Source: an uncultured Bacilli bacterium (GTDB lineage: Bacteria > Bacillota_I > Bacilli_A > RF39 > UBA660). Taken from it: a stretch of DNA of 64,000 nt. The translations under genes and the position numbers were made by a program. The stretch's first letter is position 1, and the number at the start of each line of letters is the position of its first letter. The notes below the pieces were generated by a model. The model was not told the DNA's origin. It did no database searches and saw only the letters and a program-made list of their open reading frames with translations. Location of the stretch: positions 385,607 to 449,606 of the forward strand of contig CAKPNA010000001.1 in NCBI GenBank assembly GCA_934168275.1. The letters are read 5' to 3'. This document shows, one piece after another, positions 45,444-55,813 of this stretch.

Positions 45444-46466
45444 CTACTCCATACCATTAAACTTATATAAACTATCTACTGCTGTAGCATCAAGCTCCAA
45501 ATTAGCCCTAATACCAGCCTTATATGCATAATATCCTGCTGCCCCGATCATTGCTGCATTATCTGTACAATATTTTATTCTAGGTACACTAAAATTATAA
45601 CCATTTTCTATACATAACTTACTTAAATTATCACGAAGACCTTTATTAGCCGCTACTCCACCAGCCATAACTAAGTTATGAACACCATACTCTTTCATAG
45701 CACGCATAGTCTTTTTGGATAATACTTCCACTACTCTATTTTGAAAAGAACAACACATATCATTAATTCTTATCTCATTACCTCTTTGTTTTTCATTATG
45801 TACTAAATTAACAACAGCACTCTTTATCCCACTAAAAGAAAAGTTATAACTATCATCATTAAGTGGAAGTGGTAAATTATATGTATCATTACCAATATGC
45901 GCTCTTTCATCAACTAATGGCCCACCCGGATAACTAAGACCAAGTATTTTAGCTACCTTATCATAAGCTTCCCCAACTGCATCATCCAATGTTGAACCAA
46001 TCTTTTTAAATGAATAGTCCTTATCCATATATACCAAATCAGTATGTCCCCCACTAACAACAAGAGCTATTAATGGGAACTCTAATCTTTTCTCTAGATT
46101 ATTAGCGTATATATGACCAGCAATATGATGAACAGGTATTAAAGGTTTATTACAAACTAAAGATATTGTTTTAGCGCATTGAAGTCCTATCATCAAAGAG
46201 CCTATTAACCCCGGACCATAAGTAACTCCAACAATATCTATATCATCAAGACTCATCTTACTCTCAGTAAGTAATTCATCAAGTACTATTGTAATACTTT
46301 CAATATGACTCCTACTTGCAATCTCCGGTACTACTCCACCAAACTTCTTATGAATATCAATTTGTGTTAAAACAACCGTACTAATTTCTTCTATACCATT
46401 TTTAATAATACTCATACTAGTCTCATCACAAGAAGACTCAATTGCTAAACAATATATATCTTTCAT
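45444..46466 (-). CDS. tsaD: tRNA threonylcarbamoyladenosine transferase TsaD
   Basis: 340 residues. With TsaB and TsaE it transfers the threonylcarbamoyl group to A37 of ANN-decoding tRNAs. ESSCDETS at the start, the metal ligands in PVHHIAGH near residue 108, and MAGGVAANKGLR near the C-terminus are diagnostic. It ends the tsaE-tsaB-rimI-tsaD unit. GCAGGTGATG precedes the ATG. Confidence 0.97.
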   Translation of the reverse strand: MKDIYCLAIESSCDETSMSIIKNGIEEISTVVLTQIDIHKKFGGVVPEIASRSHIESITIVLDELLTESKMSLDDIDIVGVTYGPGLIGSLMIGLQCAKTISLVCNKPLIPVHHIAGHIYANNLEKRLEFPLIALVVSGGHTDLVYMDKDYSFKKIGSTLDDAVGEAYDKVAKILGLSYPGGPLVDERAHIGNDTYNLPLPLNDDSYNFSFSGIKSAVVNLVHNEKQRGNEIRINDMCCSFQNRVVEVLSKKTMRAMKEYGVHNLVMAGGVAANKGLRDNLSKLCIENGYNFSVPRIKYCTDNAAMIGAAGYYAYKAGIRANLELDATAVDSLYKFNGME

Positions 46467-46820
46467 TTACATCACCTGCTTTTCCATCAAAATACCATCT
46501 TCATTACCATAATAAAACTTTCTTAAAGCTACTTCATTAAATCCAAACTTCCTATACATATGTCTGGCTATTTCATTACTTACCCTAACTTCTAAAGTAA
46601 TATTAACTACTCTATTACTAATAGCTTCACTAATCAAATAACTCATTAACTTAGAGCCTATTCCTTTATTACGATAATTACTATCTACCATAATATTATT
46701 AATTTCCATTCTATCATATATTAAAGCATATTCTAAATAACCTACTGCTTCATCATCAATAAGATAATTAACACATCTTACAAAAGGATTATTACTACTG
46801 CTATCTACTTCAACTATCAT
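46467..46820 (-). CDS. rimI: GNAT acetyltransferase, RimI-like
   Basis: 117 residues, somewhat shorter than the typical ~150. The acetyl-CoA loop NYRNKGIGSKL lies near residue 64, and HMYRKFGFNEV is the conserved C-terminal segment. RimI acetylates ribosomal protein S18 in E. coli; here the name rests on the tsaB-rimI-tsaD context. It overlaps tsaB (TAATG) and abuts tsaD. Confidence 0.85.
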   Translation of the reverse strand: MIVEVDSSSNNPFVRCVNYLIDDEAVGYLEYALIYDRMEINNIMVDSNYRNKGIGSKLMSYLISEAISNRVVNITLEVRVSNEIARHMYRKFGFNEVALRKFYYGNEDGILMEKQVM

Positions 46821-47443
46821 TACTTACTCTCTAATACTTGTGGTAATTTCAAATAATTAGGTACAATAGCATGTGCTGATACCTTTTCTTTATCCATGTA
46901 ATAATTAATAATCTTAACAAAATCTAAGTTAACTTTATTAACCTTAATTACCCCAACAACATTAAAATCATTACTAATTACTTTTGGATTATATTCATTA
47001 TATAATCTGATAACTTCGTTAGCATCACAGAACTTTTCATCAATTACATCATTATAATTACTATCATATAATCCAACATAGTAGTTACCATTATTAGCAC
47101 TTATTAAAGATAAATAATAATCACTACTATAATCGCAACTAACTGCTAATTCTTTTAAAGAAGAAACCGGTGTAATATCCTTTTTAATTAAATAACCATA
47201 AGTTTTAGCTATACTAACACCTATTCTAACCCCTGTAAATGAACCAGGACCATTACATACCATAATATTATTAATATCATTAGCGTCTATTCCTGCTTCA
47301 TCTAAGCAATTTTTAATAAAACTAGTGGTATATTTAGAATGACCACTAGGTATACAAGCCTCTTTACTAGCTAATACCTTATCCCCTGAAACAATAGCAA
47401 TATAGACATTTATACTACTAGTATCTATAAATAAAGTTATCAT
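46820..47443 (-). CDS. tsaB: TsaB, threonylcarbamoylation complex subunit
   Basis: 207 residues with the ASKHA N-terminal fold: LFIDTSSINVYIA and MVCNGPGSFTGVRIG near residue 62 are the family signatures. It scaffolds TsaD and TsaE. It overlaps both tsaE (4 nt) and rimI, so this is a tightly coupled operon. Confidence 0.95.
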   Translation of the reverse strand: MITLFIDTSSINVYIAIVSGDKVLASKEACIPSGHSKYTTSFIKNCLDEAGIDANDINNIMVCNGPGSFTGVRIGVSIAKTYGYLIKKDITPVSSLKELAVSCDYSSDYYLSLISANNGNYYVGLYDSNYNDVIDEKFCDANEVIRLYNEYNPKVISNDFNVVGVIKVNKVNLDFVKIINYYMDKEKVSAHAIVPNYLKLPQVLESK

Positions 47444-47889
47444 ATAACATCCTCACATACTTCTACATATCTACTACCTCTAGGGCGTAAAATAACTAAT
47501 CTAGACTCTTCACCAACAATCTTAATTTCAATATCTAATCTCTCACTAGGTAAATAATCTTTAATCATATCAGCCCATTCAATAATAGTTACTCCACCCT
47601 TATCATAGTATTCTTCAATGCCTAAATTATCAACATTGCCAGAGACTCTATATACATCCATATGATATAAAGGAAGTTCCCCGATATATTCTTTAATTAT
47701 ATTAAAAGTAGGAGAACTAACATCACTAATTCCCATTGCATCCGCAAAAGCCTTAGCAAATACTGTCTTACCACTACCAAGTTCCCCATTTAAGCAAATT
47801 ACCATATTAGGAAACTTTTCGCTTTCTATATTTTGTGCAAGTTCAATCATTTCACTTTCACTTCTAATAGTTAATTTATATTCATCCAT
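47440..47889 (-). CDS. tsaE: TsaE, ATPase of threonylcarbamoylation
   Basis: 149 residues. Walker A GELGSGKTVFAKAFADAM lies near residue 37, followed by SSPTFNIIKEY and HMDVYRV, and the IIEWADM motif near residue 103. It powers the TsaBDE complex. The ATG at 47889 has GAGG at 9 nt; the frame could start 5 codons earlier. Confidence 0.95.
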   Translation of the reverse strand: MDEYKLTIRSESEMIELAQNIESEKFPNMVICLNGELGSGKTVFAKAFADAMGISDVSSPTFNIIKEYIGELPLYHMDVYRVSGNVDNLGIEEYYDKGGVTIIEWADMIKDYLPSERLDIEIKIVGEESRLVILRPRGSRYVEVCEDVI

Positions 47890-47948
47890 ATCTGTCATCC
47901 TCATCTTTCATTTTAATTATAACAAAAGATATATTAACAATTCAATAC

Positions 47949-48494
47949 CTATTCATTATTTTTAGTTAAATAGACATATTTCTCATAATAATCATTAATA
48001 GTTTTTCTATCAAAAGGCATTTCATTTCTTCTAACCATGTCAATTAAATTACCAAGTTCATACTTTAAAATAAAGTCTAATCTATTAGAATAATGCATTT
48101 GTTTTTTATGATATTTATATTCCATACGATCTAATATTTTAAAACTACCATTAGGAAATACTCTTAAGTCTAAATCATAATCTATATATTTTATTACTTT
48201 ATTATCAATAAGTACTGGTGTCGCTATATTACAATAAAAATATATACCATAATCTTTTAACTGTCCAATAATATTAAACCATCTATCTTTAAAGAAAAAC
48301 ATAATTGCGGGTTCTTTAGTCTTCCATACTTTACCATCACTATCAATAACTGTTGTTCTATTATTACCAAATACAATATAATCATCATATATATCAAGTA
48401 CTACTGCTTCATCCCATTGACGATGTAATTTACCATTATGTTTATAACAATGTATCTCTAACTTATCACCAATTTTAATACCATCTACATTCAT
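47949..48494 (-). CDS. DUF402 family protein (nucleoside tri/diphosphatase-like)
   Basis: 181 residues. KIGDKLEIHCYKHNGKLHRQW at the start and the YIDYDLDLRVFPNGSFKILDRMEY core are typical of DUF402/Ntdp proteins such as B. subtilis YgaC and S. aureus Sa1684. They hydrolyse nucleoside tri- and diphosphates. TAGGTGAT precedes the ATG. Convergent context with none; divergent from the sortase gene. Confidence 0.85.
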   Translation of the reverse strand: MNVDGIKIGDKLEIHCYKHNGKLHRQWDEAVVLDIYDDYIVFGNNRTTVIDSDGKVWKTKEPAIMFFFKDRWFNIIGQLKDYGIYFYCNIATPVLIDNKVIKYIDYDLDLRVFPNGSFKILDRMEYKYHKKQMHYSNRLDFILKYELGNLIDMVRRNEMPFDRKTINDYYEKYVYLTKNNE

Positions 48495-48615
48495 TTATTT
48501 ATCACCTACTAATTCCCAATAATTCAAGTGTATTATACACTATTTTTACTTATTTAACAATAAATATACCCAATTTTACAAACATTATGTTATAATCAAA
48601 TAAAGGATTGATTAT

Positions 48616-49566
48616 ATGAAGAAAGTTGTTAATTTAATTAAATATTTTTTTATTGGTGTATATACTATTATAATTTGCCCATTTAAATATTTAATAATTG
48701 GAATTATGTATGTATTTATGCCAAGAAAAAGAAAAGAACTACAATATAAAGGAAAACCTCTTGTACCCCTAATGATGATAACCTTAAGTCTTAGTATTTA
48801 CTTTATATCTATATTTTTTATCTCTAGGTGGTATGTTCAAAATCTTAAAATAGATTATTTAACTAAAACCATTATTGATAATACTAAAGTAATTGAACAA
48901 ATAGAAAAAGAAGAAAAAAATAATAAACCTAACAATAATGTTACTACTACTCCTTATATTCCAAGTGATCAAAATACCACTAATGAAAGTTTCATTTCTG
49001 TTGATTTTACCTCTTTATTAGAGCAAAATAAAGACACAGTTGGATGGATTAGAGTAAATAATACTAATATTGACTATTCTATTGTTCAAACAACTGATAA
49101 CGAATATTACTTAAGTCACGACTTTAATAAAAGATATAATATCTATGGTTGGGTTTTTGGCGACTTTCGTGATGATTTTACCAAGTTCCAAAAGAACACT
49201 ATTATTTATGCTCACAATACCGGAAGAGGCACTATGTTTGCTACATTGCCAAACGCTACTAAAGAGTATTGGTATACTAACGAAGAAAATCATTATATAA
49301 AAATATCAACGCCAACCTCTAACACTATATGGGAAATATTTTCTATCTATACTACAACAGGTAATGATGTCTATTATCTAAAAACATACTTCAACAATAA
49401 AGATGATTATCAAGATTTTCTTAATACTCTAAAAAATAAAAGTATTTATAATTTTAATGAAACATTAACTTCTAACGATAAAATACTTACCCTATCTACT
49501 TGTGATAGTTCTGGTAAAAGAAGAATTGCTGTTCATGCTAAAATGATAAAAGTTGAATATCGTTAA
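48616..49566 (+). CDS. srtB: Class B sortase
   Basis: 316 residues: one N-terminal membrane segment (about residues 50-72), a linker, and the sortase beta-barrel. The catalytic histidine is in IIYAHNTGRG near residue 200, cysteine in TLSTC at 296, and arginine in KRRIAVH at 302-303. Sortases attach surface proteins or pilins to the wall. No protein with an obvious sorting signal is in the window. An extended -10 (TGTTATAAT) precedes the gene. Confidence 0.92.
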   Translation: MKKVVNLIKYFFIGVYTIIICPFKYLIIGIMYVFMPRKRKELQYKGKPLVPLMMITLSLSIYFISIFFISRWYVQNLKIDYLTKTIIDNTKVIEQIEKEEKNNKPNNNVTTTPYIPSDQNTTNESFISVDFTSLLEQNKDTVGWIRVNNTNIDYSIVQTTDNEYYLSHDFNKRYNIYGWVFGDFRDDFTKFQKNTIIYAHNTGRGTMFATLPNATKEYWYTNEENHYIKISTPTSNTIWEIFSIYTTTGNDVYYLKTYFNNKDDYQDFLNTLKNKSIYNFNETLTSNDKILTLSTCDSSGKRRIAVHAKMIKVEYR

Positions 49567-49602
49567 AAAATGCCTTTCGCTTTGAAAGACATTCTTTTTT
49601 TA
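49567..49602. terminator. Bidirectional terminator between srtB and the protease gene
   Basis: ATG-c-CTTTC pairs with GAAAG-a-CAT around GCTTT, with A and T runs on both sides, between two convergent genes. Confidence 0.75.
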
Positions 49603-50937
49603 TTTACTAACTAATTCTAAAGCCTTATTTAACTGAGCATCATTTTCTGATAAAGGATTAGTATAATATGCTTCAGATTGCTCAACATAATCTGTTGGAC
49701 TAACTCCCACATCATTAATCCAATTACCTTCCGGAGTTAACCATTTCTCAATTGTATATTTAATCATCGTACCATCGCTTAACTTAGATACTTGTTGAAC
49801 CGTACCCTTACCATATGTATTAGTACCTACAATAAAACCTTTATAACTTTCTTTAATAGTTGAAGCTAATATCTCAGAAGCCGAACCACTTAATTCATTA
49901 GTTAAAACTGCTACCGGATAAGTTCTCTTTGTCTTAGTTTTATCTTTTACTGAAGTTATCTTCTTGCCATCATCTAGTTGATATATAACTTTACCCTTCT
50001 CTAAGAATAAACTACAAATATCTGTAACACTAGATAAATATCCACCGCCATTATCTCTAACATCAATAATTAAACCATCAATATTTTTCTTCTCTAATTC
50101 TTTTAAACTAGCCTCAAACTGTTTATTAGCAACTGAAGTAAACACTGAAATAGATATATATCCAATCTTCTTATTATTTACATTAAAAATATTACTATTA
50201 ACAACCGGTACTTCTATCTTACTTCTTTTAATTGTAATATCTTTTTCTACCCCATCTCTAATTACTGTTAAAACAACACTACTGTTATTGCCAGCCTTAA
50301 CATAATTAGCTAAATCTTCTTGATTCTTATCAGTATAACTAACACCATCAACCTTAGTAATTATATCTCCCTCTTGTAAACCTGCTTTAGCGGCCGGCAT
50401 ATTATTATAGACTTTATTAACAATAATCTTACTATCACTATAATATACCATTGCTCCAATACCTTCATAAGTACCAACAACATTCTCATCAAAAGATATT
50501 GTACTGTCTAAATCACTATAATTAGTATACACATCACCAATACTAGATAACATTCCATTAATAGCGTCATCAACCATCTTATCTTTATCAATATCCATAT
50601 AATAATTCTTAACTACTTTATCATAAACATTAACAAGTTTCTTTAGATCACTATTAAGTAAAATAAAATTTTTCCCACCACTTAATGTAAATATTAACAA
50701 AAAGCTAAATACCATTCCCATAACAATACCAACTACCATATATTTAGATACTTCTTTAGCTGTATAATTGTCTTTCACTTGATCATCTTTAAAAAATTTA
50801 TATATTATATTATCTTTATACTTTTCATGTCTTATTCTTTTCTTCTCATCTTTTATCTTTTTCTTTTCTTCTTTAATAATTTTTTTAGCTTTATCAATAA
50901 CGCTATTCTTACTCTTCTTTTTTTTCTTTAAAAGCAT
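49600..50937 (-). CDS. C-terminal processing protease (S41)
   Basis: 445 residues. A lysine-rich cytoplasmic N-terminus is followed by one membrane segment (about residues 70-95), a PDZ domain (near 165-245), and the S41 domain. The catalytic serine is in ELSGSASEILAS, the lysine in NTYGKGTVQ. CtpA-like proteases trim envelope or spore-morphogenesis proteins. The ATG at 50937 has GGAG at 9 nt; the upstream ATG abuts it. Confidence 0.92.
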   Translation of the reverse strand: MLLKKKKKSKNSVIDKAKKIIKEEKKKIKDEKKRIRHEKYKDNIIYKFFKDDQVKDNYTAKEVSKYMVVGIVMGMVFSFLLIFTLSGGKNFILLNSDLKKLVNVYDKVVKNYYMDIDKDKMVDDAINGMLSSIGDVYTNYSDLDSTISFDENVVGTYEGIGAMVYYSDSKIIVNKVYNNMPAAKAGLQEGDIITKVDGVSYTDKNQEDLANYVKAGNNSSVVLTVIRDGVEKDITIKRSKIEVPVVNSNIFNVNNKKIGYISISVFTSVANKQFEASLKELEKKNIDGLIIDVRDNGGGYLSSVTDICSLFLEKGKVIYQLDDGKKITSVKDKTKTKRTYPVAVLTNELSGSASEILASTIKESYKGFIVGTNTYGKGTVQQVSKLSDGTMIKYTIEKWLTPEGNWINDVGVSPTDYVEQSEAYYTNPLSENDAQLNKALELVSK

Positions 50938-51066
50938 TAATATCATCTCCTGAAATGTTATATCATCATTTATTAAAATATATCACAAATATAATTAATA
51001 AACAATTAATATTCTAAACTTTACATAATAATTTATCTAATACACATACTATATTTGGTGAATTAT

Positions 51067-52470
51067 ATGAACAAATTAATTAACAAACTTAAAATAGACA
51101 CTAATAATCTATCTGATATAGTATATCGTTATAAAGATATAAATAATACTAAGATATGTATAATTTATTCTGATTCTTTATCAGCTTCAGATAAGATAAG
51201 TGATTTTATTATTGAAAGTTTAGATAAAATAGATCTTAGATATAAGAAAGGTATTAACCTCTACGAAGTTATTAAAAATGATATTGAAAACTTTAAGGTT
51301 ATTGAATTAACTACTTATCAAGATATGTGCTATTACATTAACTCTGGTTTTACTATCATTCTATTTGATGACAATAAAATATTAGCTTTAGAAACTAAAA
51401 AAAATTTATCAAGAGGTATAACTAATCCCTTAACCGAAAAAAGTTATCGTGGTCCTATGGACTGCTTTATCGAAGAAATTCAAACAAATATTGGACTAAT
51501 TAAAAGAAGGATAAAAGATAATAATCTATGGATGAAAGAATATAAACTAGGTACTTATACCCAAACTAAAACTAACTTAATATATATCAACAACTTAGTT
51601 GAAAAGTCATTTATTGACTTAATTGATTCTAAACTAAAAAATATAGATATTAAAGGAATAGTTACTGTTGGTAATATTAAAAATCTTATTCAAAAAGAAA
51701 ATGGCAGTGTCTTACCAACTATCATGACTACTGAACGCCCCGACTTAGTCGTCACTGCTCTTCTTAAAGGAAAAGTAGTCATTATGTGTGATAACGATCC
51801 CTTTGCCCTAATCCTGCCCACCACTCTAAATGACTTCTTTATAACAACAGAAGATAACTTTAATAAAAGCATCAATATTTCATTTACTAGAATAATTAGA
51901 TACTTATCCTTCTTTATCTCATTATTAACACCCGCTTTATATATAGCAATTACTACTTATAACCAAGAAATAATACCCACTGAACTCATGATAAGTATTG
52001 CCTCGCAACGAGAAAGTGTCCCATTTTCAGCCTTTGTCGAAGCCGCTATCATGATATTAGCTTTTGAAATATTACGTGAAAGTGATTTAAAAATACCAAG
52101 CTTTGCCTCTAGTGCCATCTCTATTGTAGGTGCTCTAGTTCTAGGAGAAGCTGCTGTTAATGCCGGGATAGTCTCTCCCATAATGATTATTGTAATAGCC
52201 ATAACAGCCATATCATCACTAACATTTACTGAACCCGAAATGATTAACGCTCTTAGATGGTATCGCCTAATATTTATGATAGGGTCCACTATTCTAGGAC
52301 TTTATGGCACAGTCTTTGTCCTAATTCTATTTATTATTAGACTATCTCACATTAATTCCTTTACTGAACCTTATCTAGTACCATTCGCTCCTACTAATAT
52401 TCAAAAGCTAAAAAACAGCATTATTAAATTTCCTATAAAAAATAAGGAGGTAAATAATGAAACTAACTAA
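51067..52470 (+). CDS. gerA: Spore germinant receptor subunit A (GerA family)
   Basis: 467 residues: a large N-terminal domain (to about 270), then several membrane segments. YRGPMDCFIEEIQTNIGLIKRR is split by the family's conserved PREGF-equivalent region, and MISIASQRESVPFSAFVEA is the typical C-terminal membrane motif. It forms a germinant receptor in the spore inner membrane with the next two genes. The ATG at 51067 is the first with GGTGAATTAT. It overlaps gerC by 14 nt. Confidence 0.95.
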   Translation: MNKLINKLKIDTNNLSDIVYRYKDINNTKICIIYSDSLSASDKISDFIIESLDKIDLRYKKGINLYEVIKNDIENFKVIELTTYQDMCYYINSGFTIILFDDNKILALETKKNLSRGITNPLTEKSYRGPMDCFIEEIQTNIGLIKRRIKDNNLWMKEYKLGTYTQTKTNLIYINNLVEKSFIDLIDSKLKNIDIKGIVTVGNIKNLIQKENGSVLPTIMTTERPDLVVTALLKGKVVIMCDNDPFALILPTTLNDFFITTEDNFNKSINISFTRIIRYLSFFISLLTPALYIAITTYNQEIIPTELMISIASQRESVPFSAFVEAAIMILAFEILRESDLKIPSFASSAISIVGALVLGEAAVNAGIVSPIMIIVIAITAISSLTFTEPEMINALRWYRLIFMIGSTILGLYGTVFVLILFIIRLSHINSFTEPYLVPFAPTNIQKLKNSIIKFPIKNKEVNNETN

Positions 52471-53638
52471 TTTAAAAATAATTATCCTCGTGCTTACATT
52501 AATACCACTAATGACCGGCTGTTATAACTACCAAGAACTAAATAATTTATCTATCGTTACCGGAACATCAATAGAAAAAGAAAATGATAAATATAAAGTA
52601 ACTATTCAAGTAGTTAACCCGAAAAAAAATGATGATGCTAGAAGTTCTAATCAACCAACATTTATCACCTATAGTCAAGTTGGTAATACCTTACAAGAAG
52701 CATATCGTAATATTGTCTTAACTTCTTCTAGAAGAATATATGGAAGTCATATTAATATCTTAATCATTTCTGAAGACATTGCTGAAAAAGATATTCGTGA
52801 AACTATTGACTTCATTTTTAGAAACCCCGAAATACGTAAAGAGTTTTATGTATTGTTAAGCAAAACACCATCTAAACTTCTTGAATTAAATACCCCAATT
52901 ACCAATATATCATCTAGTAATATTAAAGATACTCTAACTGCTGATGCCATTCACCTAGCCGCATCCAAACAAGTAACCTATAATCAAATGATGAATATGT
53001 ATCTAAACCCTAACTTAGAAATAGTTCTCCCTACAATTGAAATAATTGGCGAAGATACTAAAGGTGATGATATTGATAACTTAAAAAATACTGATCCCAA
53101 AACTGATTATAAACTAACTGGCTTAGCGGTCTTTAAAGAAAATAAAATACTAACTACTTTAAAAGAAAAAGAATCCATCCTCTATAACATTATAACTAAT
53201 AACATAAACAACACTATCTTAAAATATGAATGTGAAAAAGATAAATATATTACCAATAAAATAAGTGAAATATCAACATCAACAGAAATAGAACCAAAAA
53301 CTAATAAATTAAAATTAAAAATAAAAGGTACTGCTACCATAAGTGAAGTCCATTGTAATTACGATTTAACTAATCCTAAAACCATTAAAGAAATAGAAAA
53401 AAATATTAATAAACAAATTACTAAAGATACCACTAATATAATAAAGAAATTTCAAAATCTTAATACTGATATATTTGGCTTTAAAGATATATATTATAAA
53501 AATAATTACAAAGAATTTCAAAATATTAAAAATAACTATGATGAAACATTTAAAAACATGCAATTAGAAATAAAATCTAATATTAAAATAATTGCAAAAG
53601 GAAATATAGAAGGAGATATCTATGAAATGGAAAATTAA
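52457..53638 (+). CDS. gerC: Germinant receptor lipoprotein subunit C (GerC family)
   Basis: 393 residues. A lipoprotein signal ends in PLMTGC, with lipidation expected at the cysteine near residue 22. The YNYQELNNLSIVTGTSIEKE segment just after it is a GerC hallmark, and the DUF-like C-terminal half is rich in K and N. AAGGAGG precedes the ATG. The order here is A-C-B, with overlaps of 14 and 17 nt. Confidence 0.94.
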   Translation: MKLTNLKIIILVLTLIPLMTGCYNYQELNNLSIVTGTSIEKENDKYKVTIQVVNPKKNDDARSSNQPTFITYSQVGNTLQEAYRNIVLTSSRRIYGSHINILIISEDIAEKDIRETIDFIFRNPEIRKEFYVLLSKTPSKLLELNTPITNISSSNIKDTLTADAIHLAASKQVTYNQMMNMYLNPNLEIVLPTIEIIGEDTKGDDIDNLKNTDPKTDYKLTGLAVFKENKILTTLKEKESILYNIITNNINNTILKYECEKDKYITNKISEISTSTEIEPKTNKLKLKIKGTATISEVHCNYDLTNPKTIKEIEKNINKQITKDTTNIIKKFQNLNTDIFGFKDIYYKNNYKEFQNIKNNYDETFKNMQLEIKSNIKIIAKGNIEGDIYEMEN

Positions 53639-54713
53639 TTCTTTACAATATTCATCTATCTTAGCACTTCTTATTTATATACCTATTTTAGGAATTGGTA
53701 CTCATTCAATAATTAATATAGCTAAAAACGATGCTTATTTATCTACTATAATAACGGCTATATTAGGTATTATAGTTCTACTACTATTTAATTATATTCA
53801 TTCATACGATAAAAATAATTCAATAAGTACAACAATTATAAATCTTTATGGTAAAGTATTAGGTACCATAATTAATTTAATAATATGTAGTATATTCTTA
53901 ATAATATCCATAACTTACCTTTATAACCTATCAAACTTCATAACAAGTCAATTTTTAAATCAAACACCTTCTATAATTATTATTATATCCATTACTATCT
54001 TAATAGCATATAATCTAAGTAAAGGATTTCAAAATATGTCACGAGTATCCTTAATATTATTTACAATAACTTTAATACTATATATATTAACATTTATCTT
54101 TTTAATGCCCCATACCGATATAAATAAACTAAAACCTTTACTAAGTAATAACATTACTTCAATTACCAAAGCAGGAATACATTTAACTTTTACTAATATT
54201 TTACCAATATTTGCTTTATTATGTATCCCTAAAAATAATATAAAAGATAACCAAAAATTAAATAAATATATAACTATATTCTATATAATTGCTATATCAT
54301 TATGTATCATAGTAATAACAGCAACCATAAGTACCTTAGGAATATATCTAACTAAAATGTATCAATATCCAGAATATATTACTCTAAAAGAAGTAAATCT
54401 TTTAGGATTCATCGAAAGAAGTGAAAACATCCTATCAATTCAATGGATCCTAGGATACTTTGTTGCTATATCTCTCTTCATATACTATATTAGTAGTACC
54501 ATAAAAATAAAAGAAGATACTCCTAACAATATAATCACTATTATTATCCTAATAATTACAACATATCTAACAAAAAAAGTATTTAAAAACAATACAACAT
54601 TTAATTATTATATTATTAATATATTTCCATATATAACCATGGTATTACTACTAGTATTTGTTTTAATGGCTATAACTATATTTATAAAAAATAAAGTAGC
54701 AAAAATTAAATAA
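53622..54713 (+). CDS. gerB: Germinant receptor permease-like subunit B (GerB family)
   Basis: 363 residues with about ten membrane segments and short loops, the amino-acid-permease-like fold of GerB. It defines germinant specificity in known receptors. GAAGGAG precedes the ATG. It closes the operon; the terminator follows at 54761. Confidence 0.93.
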   Translation: MKWKINSLQYSSILALLIYIPILGIGTHSIINIAKNDAYLSTIITAILGIIVLLLFNYIHSYDKNNSISTTIINLYGKVLGTIINLIICSIFLIISITYLYNLSNFITSQFLNQTPSIIIIISITILIAYNLSKGFQNMSRVSLILFTITLILYILTFIFLMPHTDINKLKPLLSNNITSITKAGIHLTFTNILPIFALLCIPKNNIKDNQKLNKYITIFYIIAISLCIIVITATISTLGIYLTKMYQYPEYITLKEVNLLGFIERSENILSIQWILGYFVAISLFIYYISSTIKIKEDTPNNIITIIILIITTYLTKKVFKNNTTFNYYIINIFPYITMVLLLVFVLMAITIFIKNKVAKIK

Positions 54714-54760
54714 AACTTTCTAAACTTTCTATTTAACTAGTCATATCAACCTAAATAACA

Positions 54761-54785
54761 ACCTAGTGAAAATACTAGGTCTTTT
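54761..54785 (+). terminator. Terminator of the germinant receptor operon
   Basis: ACCTAGT pairs with ACTAGGT around GAAAAT, followed by CTTTTAATTT. Confidence 0.75.
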
Positions 54786-54893
54786 AATTTATTATTATAT
54801 TATATATACTAAGTATTATTTTAATTTTAATTATGATATAATTAAACTGTTATATTAGAAATTTTAATTCAATATATTGAGGAGGTAATAAAT

Positions 54894-55742
54894 ATGGATT
54901 TTAATATTAATATTAAAGTAAATAATATTGAAAACAAAACATTAAAATTATTATTAAAGGATTTAAAGGATTTAACTTATATGTATTTAGAGGAAACTTT
55001 TAAAGGAAATAAAGTGGCTTTTTGTTATAAAGATATAAATAATAGTTTTTCTATTTCATATAATAATTCAATATGCTTTTATTCAGCAAGCACAATAAAA
55101 ATACTTGCATGCTTAATGATATTAAAAATGGCATTAGATAATAAAATAGATATAAATGATAAAGTATTAATTGCAGATAAAGACATCAAACAAGGTTCTG
55201 GTATTATTAAATATCAAAAAAAAAATACATACTATTCATTAAAAGATTTAATAAAATTAACTATCGTTGAGAGCGATAATACCGCATATTTAAAACTAGT
55301 CGAAATTTTAGGCAAAGATAATATTAAAAAATATGGAAACTCACTTGGAGCAAAATACACTATGGTTGGCAAAGAAACCGATTCATTCGGAATAATTAAT
55401 ACTGACGATATGTTAATATATTGGCAAGAGGTAAAAAGATTTATTGACGAGAATAATAAATATTCTAAAGAACTTAAAGAGTGGCTATCAAATCCTTCCG
55501 TTAAATTTATAAGTAATGCTTCAATTGATAATTTGAATTTTGTTAGAAAATATGGTTCTTGTAATATTGCATATCATGAAGCTGGATATATTGAAGATAA
55601 AAATCCATTTTATCTAATTGTATTAACACAATTAAACAAATTTGAACATAAAGAAAAATTTATAAATGATACAGCAAACAAGATATTAAAATTACATAGA
55701 AAAATATACAAATTAAAAAGTGGCTGTAATGAAATAAAATAA
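54894..55742 (+). CDS. Class A beta-lactamase-like serine hydrolase, no signal peptide
   Basis: 282 residues. SxxK is S66-T-I-K69, SDN is S127-D-N129, and K219-Y-G221 stands in place of KTG. The fold and spacing match class A beta-lactamase/PBP-like hydrolases. There is no N-terminal hydrophobic segment, so it should stay in the cytoplasm or forespore, which is odd for a beta-lactamase. GAGGAGG precedes the ATG. A role in peptide or wall-fragment hydrolysis is as likely as antibiotic resistance. Confidence 0.8.
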   Translation: MDFNINIKVNNIENKTLKLLLKDLKDLTYMYLEETFKGNKVAFCYKDINNSFSISYNNSICFYSASTIKILACLMILKMALDNKIDINDKVLIADKDIKQGSGIIKYQKKNTYYSLKDLIKLTIVESDNTAYLKLVEILGKDNIKKYGNSLGAKYTMVGKETDSFGIINTDDMLIYWQEVKRFIDENNKYSKELKEWLSNPSVKFISNASIDNLNFVRKYGSCNIAYHEAGYIEDKNPFYLIVLTQLNKFEHKEKFINDTANKILKLHRKIYKLKSGCNEIK

Positions 55743-55779
55743 TTTCATTCGGCTCTTTTTTTTGAATTTTTATAAAAAT

Positions 55780-55813
55780 AATAGCGCTAAAAGAATCAAC
55801 TTTTAACGCTATT
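55780..55813 (+). terminator. Hairpin after the beta-lactamase-like gene
   Basis: AATAGCGCTAAAAG and CTTTTAACGCTATT pair with one mismatch around a 6-nt loop. The T run is short, so it is a weak terminator or a bidirectional structure. Confidence 0.55.

Noticed and set aside
51957..52289. Minus-strand ORF opposite gerA
   Set aside because: Antisense shadow of the GerA membrane domain with no start signals.
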